This document shows positions 9,634 through 18,223 of a DNA stretch of 64,000 bases, one piece after another. The DNA lies in NCBI GenBank assembly GCA_963708095.1, contig OY970182.1, forward strand, positions 2,356,001-2,420,000. The letters are read 5' to 3'. The position numbers and the translations under genes are program-made. The notes under the pieces were generated by a model. It saw only the letters and a program-made list of their open reading frames with translations. It was not told the origin of the DNA and did not search any database. Within the stretch, counting starts at the first letter, position 1; the number at the start of each line of letters is the position of its first letter. This DNA is from JAJZVS01 sp963708095. GTDB lineage: Bacteria > Pseudomonadota > Alphaproteobacteria > Acetobacterales > Acetobacteraceae.

Positions 9634-10135
9634 GGACACGCTCCTTCCCGGCCATGTCCTTGTCGGCGGGTGCGAGGTCTTCGTCGGCATCATCGCCGGT
9701 GCCTGCCGGTGTGCCGTCACGGCCGTAGTGTTCAGGGGTGATCTCCCGGCTGATCTCGCGGACCAGGGAGTCGCCGCGCTGAAGTCGCCGGCCGAGGGTC
9801 TCGATGAAGCCCTGGTAGCGGCTGGCGCCCTGCGCCTTCGCTGCGTCCTGCTGGGCCGCCGGGATCGGCGGCGAGGCTGACAACCAGAAGCGCACGAAGA
9901 GGGCCTGCACCTCGATGGCGATGATCAGATCGCGCTCGATTCGCTCCATCTGCCGCGACAGCCGGTCGAGGCGGCGGACGAAGGCGGCTTCGCGACGATC
10001 CAGCGCGTCGGGCGAGAGGAAGGAGGTGACGGCGGCCTCGACCAGCTGCGAGCGATGCACGCCCTGGCGCAGCGCGAAAGCGGTGAGCTGATCGGCGAGC
10101 TTGGGATCGAAGTAGCAGTTCAGCCGGCTTTTCAT
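9620..10135 (-). CDS. CopG-type ribbon-helix-helix protein of the transfer operon
   Basis: A 171-residue protein whose N-terminal about 45 residues (MKSRLNCYFDPKLADQLTAF and following) resemble a CopG/MetJ ribbon-helix-helix DNA-binding domain. A helical region and an acidic tail follow. It sits between traG and trbB, 3 nt after traG and overlapping trbB by 14 nt, as in many Trb-type ICEs. It probably regulates the transfer operon or assists relaxosome assembly; the target is unknown. Confidence 0.75.
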   Translation of the reverse strand: MKSRLNCYFDPKLADQLTAFALRQGVHRSQLVEAAVTSFLSPDALDRREAAFVRRLDRLSRQMERIERDLIIAIEVQALFVRFWLSASPPIPAAQQDAAKAQGASRYQGFIETLGRRLQRGDSLVREISREITPEHYGRDGTPAGTGDDADEDLAPADKDMAGKERVHAGL

Positions 10136-10138
10136 CGG

Positions 10139-12148
10139 CTACATCTCCATCGCCATGCCGTCGCCCCGGTCAATCGCGGCGTTGCGCACGGTCTGCCGTT
10201 GCAGCGCCGCCATGGCGCGCTGGCGCTGCGGCTCGTCGTCGGGCTCGTCCTCCAGGATCGCGAACTCGCCGGCCGGCTCGCGGACCGGCGCGATGGCTTC
10301 GTGCTCCGGTAGTTCCGGCTCCTGGCGAATGCCCCCATTGGCGGGGTCCGGGACCGCCGCTTCGGCAGTGTCCGCAGCCTGGGCGCCGATCGGTGCCGCG
10401 CCGGTCCAGTCGTCGTGTCGGGCCGGTGGGGAATCCGGGTAGCCGCGCTCCGACAGCGTCGGCGCCGGCAGCACCCGGTCCCGGAATGCCGGCTCCTCGT
10501 AGTAGCGCAGCTTCTTGGCCCGGATTGGCGGCAGGCCGGCGACCATGACGATCTCGTCGGTCGGCGGCAGCTGCATGACCTCGCCCGGGGTCAGCAGCGG
10601 GCGGGCGGTCTCCTGGCGGCTGACCATCAGGTGCGACAACCACGGCGCGAGCCGGTGGCCGGCGTAGTTCTTCATGGCCCGGAGTTCGGTCGCGGTGCCG
10701 AGCGCATCCGAGATGCGCTTGGCCGTCCGTTCGTCGTTGGTCGCGAAGCAGACCCGGACATGGCAGTTGTCCAGGATCGCATCGTGCTCGCCATAGGCCT
10801 TCTGGATCTGGTTGAGCGACTGCGCGATCAGGAAGGCGCGGATGCCGTAGCCGGCCATGAAGGCCAGTGCGGATTCGAAGAAATCCAGCCGGCCCAGGGC
10901 CGGGAACTCGTCGAGCATCATCAGCAGTCGCGATGAACCACGATCCGCCGCCCGGCGCGCGGGATCGTCCAGCGTCTCGGTCAGCCATCGGCCGATCTGG
11001 TTGAGCACCAGGCGGATCAGCGGCTTCGTGCGCGAAATGTCCGATGGCGGCACGACGAGGTAGAGCGAGGCGGGCCGCCCGGCCGCGACCAGATCGGCGA
11101 TCCGCCAGTCGGAATGGGACGTGACCTTCGCAATCACCGGATCGCGGTAGAGGCCGAGAAATGACATCGCCGTGCTGAGCACGCCGGAGCGCTCGTTCTC
11201 CGACTTGTTGAGCAGCTCGCGTGCCGACTGCGCGACGACGGGATGGACACCACGCGCGCCGAGATGCGGCGTGGTCATCATCGCCCGCAAGGTCCGCTCG
11301 ATCGGGCGCGCCGGGTCAGAGAGAAAAGACGCGACGCCGGCCAGCGTCTTGTCCGGCTCGGCGTAGAGCACATGCAGGATGGCACCGACCAGGAGCGAGT
11401 GGCTGGTCTTCTCCCAGTGGTTCCGGCGTTCCAGCGCGCCCTCGGGATCGACCAGCACGTCGGCGATGTTCTGGACGTCGCGCACTTCCCATTCGCCGCG
11501 GCGGACCTCCAGCAGCGGATTGTAGGCGGCGGAGCGCGGGTTGGTCGGGTCGAACAGCAGGCAGTGGCTGAACTGCGCGCGCCAGCCGGCGGTCAGGGTC
11601 CAGTTCTCGCCCTTGATGTCGTGAACGATGACGCTGCCGGTCCATGAGAGCAGGGTGGGCACGACCAGGCCGACGCCCTTGCCCGAGCGCGTCGGGGCGA
11701 AGCAGAGCACGTGCTCCGGGCCGTCATGGCGAAGGGCGCGCGCGCCGAGCCGGCCAAGCTGCACGCCGACGTTACCGAACAGGCCCGCCGCCGCGATGTC
11801 GTGGCGCGTCGCCCAATGCGCTGAGCCATAGGTGGTGACGTGGCGCGCCTGGCGTGCGCGGAGCACCGAGGCCACGATGGCAAGGAGCGCCGCGCCCAGG
11901 CCTCCGGCGGACGCGATCACGGCGCCTTTGGCGAAAACGCCAGGGGCGTAGGCGTCGAAATGGTACCACCACGCGAAGAAGAGCTGCGGCGGATAGACCG
12001 GCGCCGCGCCAATTCGGACCCAGGGCAAACCGAGCGCCGGCTGGAAGCCGAGCCGCCAGGCGGTCCATTCCGTAGCGGTCCAGCAGCCCAGCAGCACCAT
12101 GGCGAGTGCGCCCAGCATCTGGCCCCAGAGAATCTTCGTCCCGGTCAT
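10139..12148 (-). CDS. traG: TraG, VirD4-like type IV coupling protein
   Basis: A 669-residue coupling protein that docks the relaxase-DNA complex onto the secretion channel. Two N-terminal membrane segments (about residues 7-28 and 72-95) precede the motor domain, with Walker A PTRSGKG near 152-158 and a Walker B region (MLDEFPALG) near 410. The C-terminal about 100 residues are acidic and variable, as usual. It is the first gene of the transfer operon; the 139 nt upstream separate it from the toxin-antitoxin pair and should hold its promoter. Confidence 0.95.
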   Translation of the reverse strand: MTGTKILWGQMLGALAMVLLGCWTATEWTAWRLGFQPALGLPWVRIGAAPVYPPQLFFAWWYHFDAYAPGVFAKGAVIASAGGLGAALLAIVASVLRARQARHVTTYGSAHWATRHDIAAAGLFGNVGVQLGRLGARALRHDGPEHVLCFAPTRSGKGVGLVVPTLLSWTGSVIVHDIKGENWTLTAGWRAQFSHCLLFDPTNPRSAAYNPLLEVRRGEWEVRDVQNIADVLVDPEGALERRNHWEKTSHSLLVGAILHVLYAEPDKTLAGVASFLSDPARPIERTLRAMMTTPHLGARGVHPVVAQSARELLNKSENERSGVLSTAMSFLGLYRDPVIAKVTSHSDWRIADLVAAGRPASLYLVVPPSDISRTKPLIRLVLNQIGRWLTETLDDPARRAADRGSSRLLMMLDEFPALGRLDFFESALAFMAGYGIRAFLIAQSLNQIQKAYGEHDAILDNCHVRVCFATNDERTAKRISDALGTATELRAMKNYAGHRLAPWLSHLMVSRQETARPLLTPGEVMQLPPTDEIVMVAGLPPIRAKKLRYYEEPAFRDRVLPAPTLSERGYPDSPPARHDDWTGAAPIGAQAADTAEAAVPDPANGGIRQEPELPEHEAIAPVREPAGEFAILEDEPDDEPQRQRAMAALQRQTVRNAAIDRGDGMAMEM

Positions 12149-12287
12149 CGACCCCGCTCATGGATGCGAACGGGGCACAGATAGAAAGACGGAAACCCCG
12201 CCGCGCAACAGCAAAGAACGGCGATCGTAGGGGATCGAAGAAATAGAAACGGATGGCGGGTTGCGCCCTTCGTTCGAGGCCTCGGGC

Positions 12288-12674
12288 TCAGATCGCCTGG
12301 ATCGGTCCTGGATATCGCGCGAGGTTGGCGTCCGCGGTGAGCAGCATGATGCCTTCGACCAGCGCCTGCGCGATCAGCATGCGGTCGAACGGGTCCTTGT
12401 GCAGCGGCGGCAGGAGGTCGAGCGCGACGGCGTGCGCACTGGTGACAGGGAGCTCGGCATAGCCGTTATCGAGCAGGCCGCGCCGCAGCAACCGCGCATC
12501 CGCACGGAAATCCTCTCGTCCCAGCTGCTGCTTGATCGCCACCTCCCAGAGACTGGCGGCGCTGAACACCAATTCGTTCGCTTCATCCTCAAGCAGTGCC
12601 CGCGCGGCGCGCGGCAGCCGCCGCGGGGTGCCCGCCGCCCACAGCAGCACATGGGTATCGAGCAGCAGTTTCAT
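12288..12674 (-). CDS. VapC-type PIN-domain toxin
   Basis: A 128-residue PIN-domain protein. It starts LLLDTHVLLW (catalytic Asp at residue 6), has an acidic residue in the SLWEVAIK helix and a third acidic cluster at DPFDRMLIAQA, the usual metal-binding set of VapC endoribonucleases. It lies 10 nt downstream of a Phd/YefM antitoxin gene, forming a standard type II pair. It would cleave RNA when unbound, and on an ICE probably helps retain the element. Confidence 0.9.
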   Translation of the reverse strand: MKLLLDTHVLLWAAGTPRRLPRAARALLEDEANELVFSAASLWEVAIKQQLGREDFRADARLLRRGLLDNGYAELPVTSAHAVALDLLPPLHKDPFDRMLIAQALVEGIMLLTADANLARYPGPIQAI

Positions 12675-12684
12675 GCCGACGCGC

Positions 12685-12927
12685 TCAGCCGGCCTCAGTC
12701 CCGAACAGGCGCGCGATTTCCTCGGCGCCCATGGTATCGAAATCCTCCGGAACGGCGATCTGGCCCTTGAGGAAGCCGAGGCGGCGCGGGCGCGCCGAGG
12801 CCTCGAGCGCCGTGAGCTTCACCAGTGGCTTGCCAGCCTTGGCGATGATCACCTGTTCTCCCTGCGCGGCCTGCTCGATCAGGCGGGACAGATGGGTCTT
12901 GGCGTCGTGGATGTTGACGGTGGACAT
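12685..12927 (-). CDS. Phd/YefM-type antitoxin
   Basis: An 80-residue protein with the Phd/YefM signature (NIHDAKTHLSRLIEQAAQGE, then a basic strand with a KAGKPLVKL motif). The N-terminal half should bind DNA and the C-terminal half should wrap the PIN toxin encoded 10 nt downstream. A perfect palindrome lies about 20-35 nt upstream of the start codon, the expected place for an autoregulatory operator. Confidence 0.9.
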   Translation of the reverse strand: MSTVNIHDAKTHLSRLIEQAAQGEQVIIAKAGKPLVKLTALEASARPRRLGFLKGQIAVPEDFDTMGAEEIARLFGTEAG

Positions 12928-12946
12928 CGGTTGCCTCGAGCGGACT

Positions 12947-12962
12947 TAGTCTAGTTAGACTA
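12947..12962 (-). promoter_or_regulatory. Probable operator of the toxin-antitoxin operon
   Basis: A perfect inverted repeat, TAGTCTA-GT-TAGACTA (7-bp arms, 2-nt centre), sits 19 nt upstream of the antitoxin start. Phd/YefM antitoxins repress their own promoters through such palindromes. On the minus strand a weak TTGCGC box lies 17 nt before TAGTCT, so the palindrome would overlap the -10 region. The role is inferred from position. Confidence 0.55.
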
Positions 12963-13310
12963 GTCCATAGATCGGGCCTGCGCAACCTAGTGACAAAACT
13001 CTGACGCTTGGTGCCGGCAGTAAGCGGCCGGAGTCGACCCGGGTCGGACACCTGTGCGCCGAGCGAGCGATCCCGCAAGCGGCCATTCGCCATCGCCAGA
13101 AGACGACGGCGCTGCGTTGGACACGGACGAACGACTGATGGGCAACCTGACCCCAGTCGGGGTGAGCGGCAGCGCCGGTACGCAGATGATCGTGGACACT
13201 ATCCGGTTAGTCGCATGGATCTGGACGCTCTGCCGGAAATACTGGTCAGCTGGGCTGAGGCGATCTCATATCTGGGTTGCGAGAAATGCGGCGGCGTTTG
13301 TCTTGCGCTT

Positions 13311-13343
13311 GTCACGGGGACGTGCAACGTATGTCCCCGTGAC
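13311..13343. repeat. Perfect 11-bp inverted repeat
   Basis: GTCACGGGGAC and GTCCCCGTGAC flank an 11-nt centre. The repeat ends 53 nt before the 153-residue acidic protein gene. It has no T-run, so it is more likely an operator or a leader hairpin than a terminator. A 45-codon reading frame (13215-13352, four Cys in its second half) overlaps it, but there is no other support for that frame being translated. The rest of 12963-13396 shows nothing clear. Confidence 0.45.
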
Positions 13344-13396
13344 CCGCAGTGAGGCGCAGCAACGCCTCATCCAACAACTCCAACCAGGAGCCTTAC

Positions 13397-13858
13397 ATGG
13401 AAGAGCGTACAGCAAAACGCATGCTGGCAAAAGCCCGGCGTGCAGCCTCGGTGATCCACCGGGGAGACGAAATCCTCGAATGCGTCGAGGACGAGAAGGA
13501 CCTGCTGATCGAGGGTGCCGACGAGGGCGTGCCCCCGGTGTCAAAAATCGGCCGCATCCTAGAGGATCGGTTCGGCGACGACGTGAAGCACCTGCCGGTT
13601 CGCCAGTGGGTCGGCTCGCTCGTCAGGGCCCTGCTCGCCGTCGAGGGGTACGATGTGGAAGAGCGTGGGGTTCGGTTCAGGGACCCGGTTTTTAAGTCCG
13701 GGTCGACCTACCGTCGCGTCGACGAGGACAGCGACCCCGACAACGACGACATGTACGACGACAGCGCCCTCGAGGAGACTTTCGGTCGTCTCATCGAGGG
13801 GCTGACCACCCGTGAGCAGCGGATACTGCTCAAAGTGCTCGAGAACGAGCTCGCGTAA
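13397..13858 (+). CDS. Small acidic protein of unknown function
   Basis: A 153-residue protein I do not recognise. The ATG at 13397 has AGGAG 6 nt upstream and is preferred over the in-frame start 48 nt earlier. The N-terminus is basic and helical (MEERTAKRMLAKARRAASVI), the middle is mixed, residues about 105-125 are strongly acidic (EDSDPDNDDMYDDS), and the C-terminus is a predicted helix (REQRILLKVLENELA). It is the only plus-strand gene between the transfer operon and the relaxase and has its own terminator, so it is an independent unit. A DNA mimic or nucleoid-type regulator is possible but untested. Confidence 0.7.
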   Translation: MEERTAKRMLAKARRAASVIHRGDEILECVEDEKDLLIEGADEGVPPVSKIGRILEDRFGDDVKHLPVRQWVGSLVRALLAVEGYDVEERGVRFRDPVFKSGSTYRRVDEDSDPDNDDMYDDSALEETFGRLIEGLTTREQRILLKVLENELA

Positions 13859-13904
13859 CCGAAGAAGCTGACGGTCCCGCGGGTCGCACGTCAGCGGGCT
13901 GGAA

Positions 13905-13929
13905 GGGGGCGGAAACGCCCCCTTTTTTT
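13905..13929 (+). terminator. Rho-independent terminator
   Basis: The stem GGGGGCG/CGCCCCC with a GAAA (GNRA) tetraloop is followed directly by seven T residues. It lies 46 nt after the stop of the 153-residue protein gene and ends that transcript before the convergent relaxase gene. Between it and the relaxase stop at 14123 nothing else was seen. Confidence 0.9.
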
Positions 13930-14122
13930 GCCTATACCGCCGGGTTCTTTACCGTCCACCTGATAAGGCCAGCTTTAAATAAGCCCCGAAGAGGCCCCCC
14001 GATGGCCGGCGAAGAACTGTTACTGCCTCGGCAGCCCTGAAGGTCAGCGTTTACGTAACCGGCCAGAACTGGCCGCGCGCCGTCTAACTTTGCGCCGAGG
14101 TCACTGGGTCTTTAGTTGGGCA

Positions 14123-16168
14123 TCAGATGCCAAAGCCCCGGTCGCGGCCGATCTGCCAGGAAATCCCGCCGTCGGTGACGACCCCGACGACGTCGCGGGC
14201 AACGGTTCGCTCGATCACCGGTCGCCAGGGGACCAGGGTGAATTCCTGGGCATTCTCGACGAGGGCGTAGCGACCGGAGGCGAGCTGGATAGCCTCGCGG
14301 TAGGTGCCGCGGATCGTGTCGCCGGGCGCCGGCATCCGGAATGGCACGGCGCGCGTCGCCGCCAGTTCGCCGCCGGCTCGCGCGAGTTCGCGGCGCTCCA
14401 GCGTCGCGAGCAGGTCCCGGTGATACCGCACGCCCCCGTCCGCGCCCCGACGCGCATCGCCGTGGCTGAGGTGATGCTGGCGGCGGCGCTCAAGGGCGAC
14501 TTCGACCTCCAACCCGAACGCGCCTTGCGCGAGCGGCACCGGGTCGCGGGCCAGAAGTTGGCGATCGAGCCAGGTCGCCCCGTCGCTGCGGATCTGGGCT
14601 TCCAGGTCGAGCGCGGAGAGTACGCGCACACGGGGCGTCTGGCTGCGGCCCGTGTCGTGGCGGGCAGCTCGCTGTTCGAGATCCGGCGGGACGCGCCAAT
14701 GGTCGGCGTCGAGCCGCTGGACCACGTCAGCGCGGCGCAGCGCCTCCAGGCGGCGGACATGCGCTTCGACATAGGCCTCCGCATCGGCGATGCCGGGATC
14801 GGCGCGCGCGGTGGCGAGGTGGTCCGCGGGCCGATAGATGCCGGCGGTCCTGTGCGCCAGGTCGGCGATGTTCCGGTCCGCGGCGCGCGGCGCTCCGCGT
14901 TCTGCGCCAAGCTCCACGATGGCCCCGATCGGCGGGTTGGTGGCATCCGCGCCGGCGGCGGGGACCTCGACGTAGTGGACCCGCCCGTCGAGGCCATCGA
15001 CGATCAGATGGACCCTATCGCCCAGTTCGTCGCCGCCAAGCCCCCGCCCCAGCAGCCGCCCAGTGATCGGTGCGGCGAGCGGCTCGCGGAGGTCGTGGAT
15101 CGCGAACTGCTCGGCGCCGCGTTCCGCACCATGGCGGGTCAACGCATGGTGCATGGTCTTGATGATGTCCCCGCGTTCCCCGAGGGCGCGCAGCGTCTCC
15201 TCCATGCCGGGAACCAGACGCCAGCGGCCGGTGGCGATCTCCTCGGCCAATTCCAGCCGCTCCAGGGCTTGCAGCCGGCCGATCCGTAGCTGCCAGTCGA
15301 AGTCGGAGCGCGGCTCCCCGACGACGGTGCGGAGGTCGATCACGCCACCCACCGCCTCACCGGCCTCGCGCAGCAGCGCCCGATCGATCCGGGTCAGCCG
15401 TTTCTGGTCGATCTCGCGCACGAGCTTCACCTGTCGTTCCATCGTGCTTTCCGGGCCGAGCTCGATGGTGACCAGCTCCGAGGCGCGCTCCCGGATGCCG
15501 TGGGCCAGATAGGCCCCGGCGATCACCAGATTCTCGCCGGCCTCATCGACGCCGCGGATGACGATGTGGGTGTGCGGGTGTGCGGTGTTGAAGTGATCGA
15601 CTGCGACCCAGTCGAGTCCGGTTCCGAGATCGCGCTCGACCTGCCGCATCAGATCACGGGTGAAGGCGCGGAGGTCGGAGAGCTCCGCGCCGTCCTCCGC
15701 GGCAACGATCAGCCGGAACTGACGCGGGTCGCCCTCTGAGCGGTCGAGGAAGGCGCGGCCATCGGCCCGGTCGGCCGTGGCGGAGTAGAGCTGGCCGGGT
15801 GAGCCCTCTCGGGTGACGCCGTCACGCTGGAGGTAGCGCAGATGCACCGCCGCCGCGCGGCTCGCGGCGCGCATCTTCACGTAGCGCGCCTTGACGACGA
15901 CTCGGCGCGCGCCTGGCTGCACCTGCGACCAGCCCCGTGGTGAGGCTGCCCGGCCGCGCGCGAACGCTGCGCCCCTGCCGCGCTTGGCTGGCAGATCGGC
16001 GAGGCTCCGCATGCCCGCAGGTGGCCCACCAGCTGATGATCGCGCGAGAGGGCCGGCACGAGAAATCGCGCGCTTGATCTGCGTTGCCGCCAGCACCCGC
16101 CCATGATCCCGGCTACGCGTGCGGCCGAGGCGTGGACGAAGGCGCGGGTCATCGTCAGTGCGAGCCAT
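14123..16168 (-). CDS. rlxS: RlxS-like relaxase (DUF3363 family)
   Basis: A 681-residue relaxase that would nick the transfer origin and carry the strand into the recipient. The family start MARTDDDPRLRPRLGR is at 16168; the longer upstream reading is noncoding. The HUH-type motif HPHTHIVIRG lies near residue 205, preceded by DWVAVDHFNTA, and the DUF3363 region fills the C-terminal two thirds. It is convergent with the small acidic protein gene and downstream of the traF/transglycosylase cluster, an order like that of Tn4371-type ICEs. The catalytic Tyr was not pinned down. Confidence 0.9.
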   Translation of the reverse strand: MARTDDDPRLRPRLGRTRSRDHGRVLAATQIKRAISRAGPLARSSAGGPPAGMRSLADLPAKRGRGAAFARGRAASPRGWSQVQPGARRVVVKARYVKMRAASRAAAVHLRYLQRDGVTREGSPGQLYSATADRADGRAFLDRSEGDPRQFRLIVAAEDGAELSDLRAFTRDLMRQVERDLGTGLDWVAVDHFNTAHPHTHIVIRGVDEAGENLVIAGAYLAHGIRERASELVTIELGPESTMERQVKLVREIDQKRLTRIDRALLREAGEAVGGVIDLRTVVGEPRSDFDWQLRIGRLQALERLELAEEIATGRWRLVPGMEETLRALGERGDIIKTMHHALTRHGAERGAEQFAIHDLREPLAAPITGRLLGRGLGGDELGDRVHLIVDGLDGRVHYVEVPAAGADATNPPIGAIVELGAERGAPRAADRNIADLAHRTAGIYRPADHLATARADPGIADAEAYVEAHVRRLEALRRADVVQRLDADHWRVPPDLEQRAARHDTGRSQTPRVRVLSALDLEAQIRSDGATWLDRQLLARDPVPLAQGAFGLEVEVALERRRQHHLSHGDARRGADGGVRYHRDLLATLERRELARAGGELAATRAVPFRMPAPGDTIRGTYREAIQLASGRYALVENAQEFTLVPWRPVIERTVARDVVGVVTDGGISWQIGRDRGFGI

Positions 16169-16632
16169 ACTCCGAGATTGACGGCAGAGCTGCCACTCGC
16201 GAAGGAGCCTTGGTGGCACTGCGAAAATGCGCCGATGAAGGCGGCCTTGAGACGGGGTTGCCGTGCGTCGTTGCGACTCCGCGGCACGGCCTCCACGGTC
16301 GATAACCCAATGTGCAGACACTGAAATCGCGACCAATCGCGCGGAGTGGTGCCGCAGGCCTTTATCTTGCCGTCCCTTCTAATCGGAACTTTCGTCTCTC
16401 TCCGGTCGTCTTTCTCGAAGCGCAGATCAACAGAAATCGCCGCAAGCAATACGATGCGCTGCGATCTCGCACGGCGGGCCACGATAGTCGGATGGATCGA
16501 CGCCGCCATGCGAATTGACGGTGCGATCAGCTGCGGACCAGGTGCAGCGCATGTGCAGTTCGACAGCCGGATCTCGCGCCAGGCCGCGACATCGACAGAA
16601 GCGGTCGTCAGATCATCCGCGGTGTGCCGGCG
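16169..16632. other. 464-bp intergenic region, possible transfer origin
   Basis: No convincing gene is seen between the relaxase and the transglycosylase. At 16363-16370 there is TATCTTGC, which resembles the nic core (ATCYTG) of P-type relaxases. It is preceded 7 nt upstream by a small inverted repeat, GCGG-n7-CCGC (16341-16355). The six-base repeat ATCGCG also occurs twice at 16326-16341. Transfer origins often lie next to the relaxase gene, but this assignment is only a suggestion. Confidence 0.3.
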
Positions 16633-17466
16633 TCATTGGAGGGCGACGAACAGCGCACCATGTCCGCGCACATCGAGGGCAGAACCGGAGACGGATCGCG
16701 GCACAAGTCCGGCCGCAGCCGAACGGCCCGTGACCACCGCCGGCGCAGACATCGGCGCCCGGCTTGGTCTCACGATCGGCGGAACCGTGCGCGCCGGATA
16801 GGCCTCGGGATGCACAACGACGGTCGCGAAGAGGCCGGCGCTGATGGCGTCGCTCGGGCCCGGGACCGGCGGCTCCGGAGGAGACTTCGTGCTCAATCCC
16901 GTCGTCGCGACTGCCGCCTGCAACGCACCCGACATGCCGCCGATCTGCGGCGCGAGTGCGGCGAGGTAGCGCTGTGTCTCGGCCGGCAGCGCGCGGCCGG
17001 TGCGCAGGAACGCATCGAGCCGCGCCGGCCCGGCGTTGTAGGCAGCGAGGAACCAGGGCACGCCGTAGCGGTCCAGCAACTCGCGCAAATACGCCGCGCC
17101 GGCGAGGATGTTGTCGCGCGGCGCATACGGATTGGCCCCCAGCCCGTAGCGGGCACGCAGCGCGGCGTAGGTCTGCGGCATCACCTGCATCAGGCCCATC
17201 GCGCCTGCTGGTGAGCGGATTGGCTCGCCGTCCATGGTCGCCTGGCCGCCGCTCTCCGCGCGCATCACGGCGGCAATCCATGCTTCGGGAATGTCGAAGC
17301 GGTGCGCCGCCGCGGCGATGTCGGGCTGCCAAACGGCGACCGCTTCGTGTCCGTGGCCGCGCAATAGGGGTGCCGCACTTGCGCACACCGGCGCGCCGCT
17401 GAGCGGTACGAACAGCGCCGCGCGGGCCGCAAGACCGCAGGTCGCGACCAGGGTCAGCACGTCCAT
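16633..17466 (-). CDS. Lytic transglycosylase of the transfer system (VirB1-like)
   Basis: A 277-residue SLT-family protein: N-terminal signal or membrane segment (about residues 1-25), catalytic domain at about 45-165 with the Glu in AVMRAESGGQ (about residue 68), GLMQVMPQTY and the AYNAGPARL motif, and a disordered tail. It should open peptidoglycan for the conjugation channel. The start at 17466 has GGAGG 8 nt upstream. It is the last gene of the DUF2840-traF cluster. Confidence 0.88.
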   Translation of the reverse strand: MDVLTLVATCGLAARAALFVPLSGAPVCASAAPLLRGHGHEAVAVWQPDIAAAAHRFDIPEAWIAAVMRAESGGQATMDGEPIRSPAGAMGLMQVMPQTYAALRARYGLGANPYAPRDNILAGAAYLRELLDRYGVPWFLAAYNAGPARLDAFLRTGRALPAETQRYLAALAPQIGGMSGALQAAVATTGLSTKSPPEPPVPGPSDAISAGLFATVVVHPEAYPARTVPPIVRPSRAPMSAPAVVTGRSAAAGLVPRSVSGSALDVRGHGALFVALQ

Positions 17467-17687
17467 CGTGAACCCCTCCATGAGCCAAAGCGCTGCCACG
17501 CCGCCGACAGGTGAAGCGCTGCCAGCGTGCTCGCTTCGGTCAAGGGTAAAGCGCACCAGGGCGCGCCGGCTTCGCCGCCCTTGACCTTCGCTGCGCGCGC
17601 CGGCGATGCGGAAACTGGCCGGGACGGCAGGATGGCCGTCCCTGGGCCGAACAACAGGATGGCGGGGAAGATGCGCGGCACGGTCAT
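17454..17687 (-). CDS. Small coupled protein between traF and the transglycosylase
   Basis: A 77-residue reading frame whose ATG overlaps the traF stop as ATGA and whose stop lies 13 nt inside the start of the transglycosylase gene. Such tight packing is the main reason to believe it. The N-terminus (MTVPRIFPAILLFGPGTAIL) is hydrophobic and could be a signal or membrane segment; the rest is low-information. No family was recognised. Confidence 0.45.
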   Translation of the reverse strand: MTVPRIFPAILLFGPGTAILPSRPVSASPARAAKVKGGEAGAPWCALPLTEASTLAALHLSAAWQRFGSWRGSRWTC

Positions 17688-18223
17688 CGTGTCCGCCCGC
17701 CGGGAAGCCAGAGCGGCGTGACGCGGCCGATGACGGCGCGGATCGGCGTCGGCCCGAAATACCGCCCGTCGAGCGAGGTCGGCACGCTGGGGATCAGCAC
17801 GAAAATCTCGCCGTTCGGGAGCCTGCCGCAGCCGCTCCATGCGGCCAGGCTGCGTCCGCGTCCGTCCACCGGCAGGGCGCGGGCGACGGTGCGGCCATTG
17901 ATCGAAACCGCGCCGTCGCGCTCGCACACGGTCTGTCCGGCAACGGCGGCAACGCGCTTCAGCAGCGGCACGCCGCGCGGCAGATAGCCGCGCCCGGCGA
18001 ACAGCCTGGCGCTACGCCGGTCGGGCCAGAACAGCACGTAATCGCCGACGCGGAGGTGCTTCCGGCTCGCGGCTGGCAGCACGCGCCAAAGGCCGACCGG
18101 CGTGCTGGCCGTGGCGTTCCAGACCACCAGCGGCCGTGCCTGCACGGCTGACGCTGCGAGCAAGAGCAGGCCCGCGAGCATGGCGACGAGCACGGCATGC
18201 CAATTCCGCCGATTCCGCTTCAC
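17684..18223 (-). CDS. traF: TraF, S26-family conjugation signal peptidase
   Basis: A 179-residue inner-membrane peptidase. The GTG at 18223 overlaps the DUF2840 stop (GTGA). An N-terminal membrane segment (about residues 8-27) is followed by NATASTPVGLW, with the catalytic Ser in the STPxG block (about residue 39), and by LLKRVAAVAGQ with the catalytic Lys (about 85). TraF processes and cyclises the TrbC pilin in RP4-like systems. Longer readings in this frame run antisense across DUF2840 and are not real. Confidence 0.92.
   Translation of the reverse strand: MKRNRRNWHAVLVAMLAGLLLLAASAVQARPLVVWNATASTPVGLWRVLPAASRKHLRVGDYVLFWPDRRSARLFAGRGYLPRGVPLLKRVAAVAGQTVCERDGAVSINGRTVARALPVDGRGRSLAAWSGCGRLPNGEIFVLIPSVPTSLDGRYFGPTPIRAVIGRVTPLWLPGGRTR

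Noticed and set aside
13215..13352. 45-codon Cys-rich frame upstream of the acidic protein gene
   Set aside because: Its Cys codons largely reflect the 11-bp inverted repeat; no ribosome site or second line of support.
15877..16509. 210-codon minus-strand frame overlapping the relaxase start and the intergenic region
   Set aside because: Most of it overlaps the relaxase gene in another frame, composition is shadow-like, and no family is recognisable; the region fits a noncoding transfer origin better.
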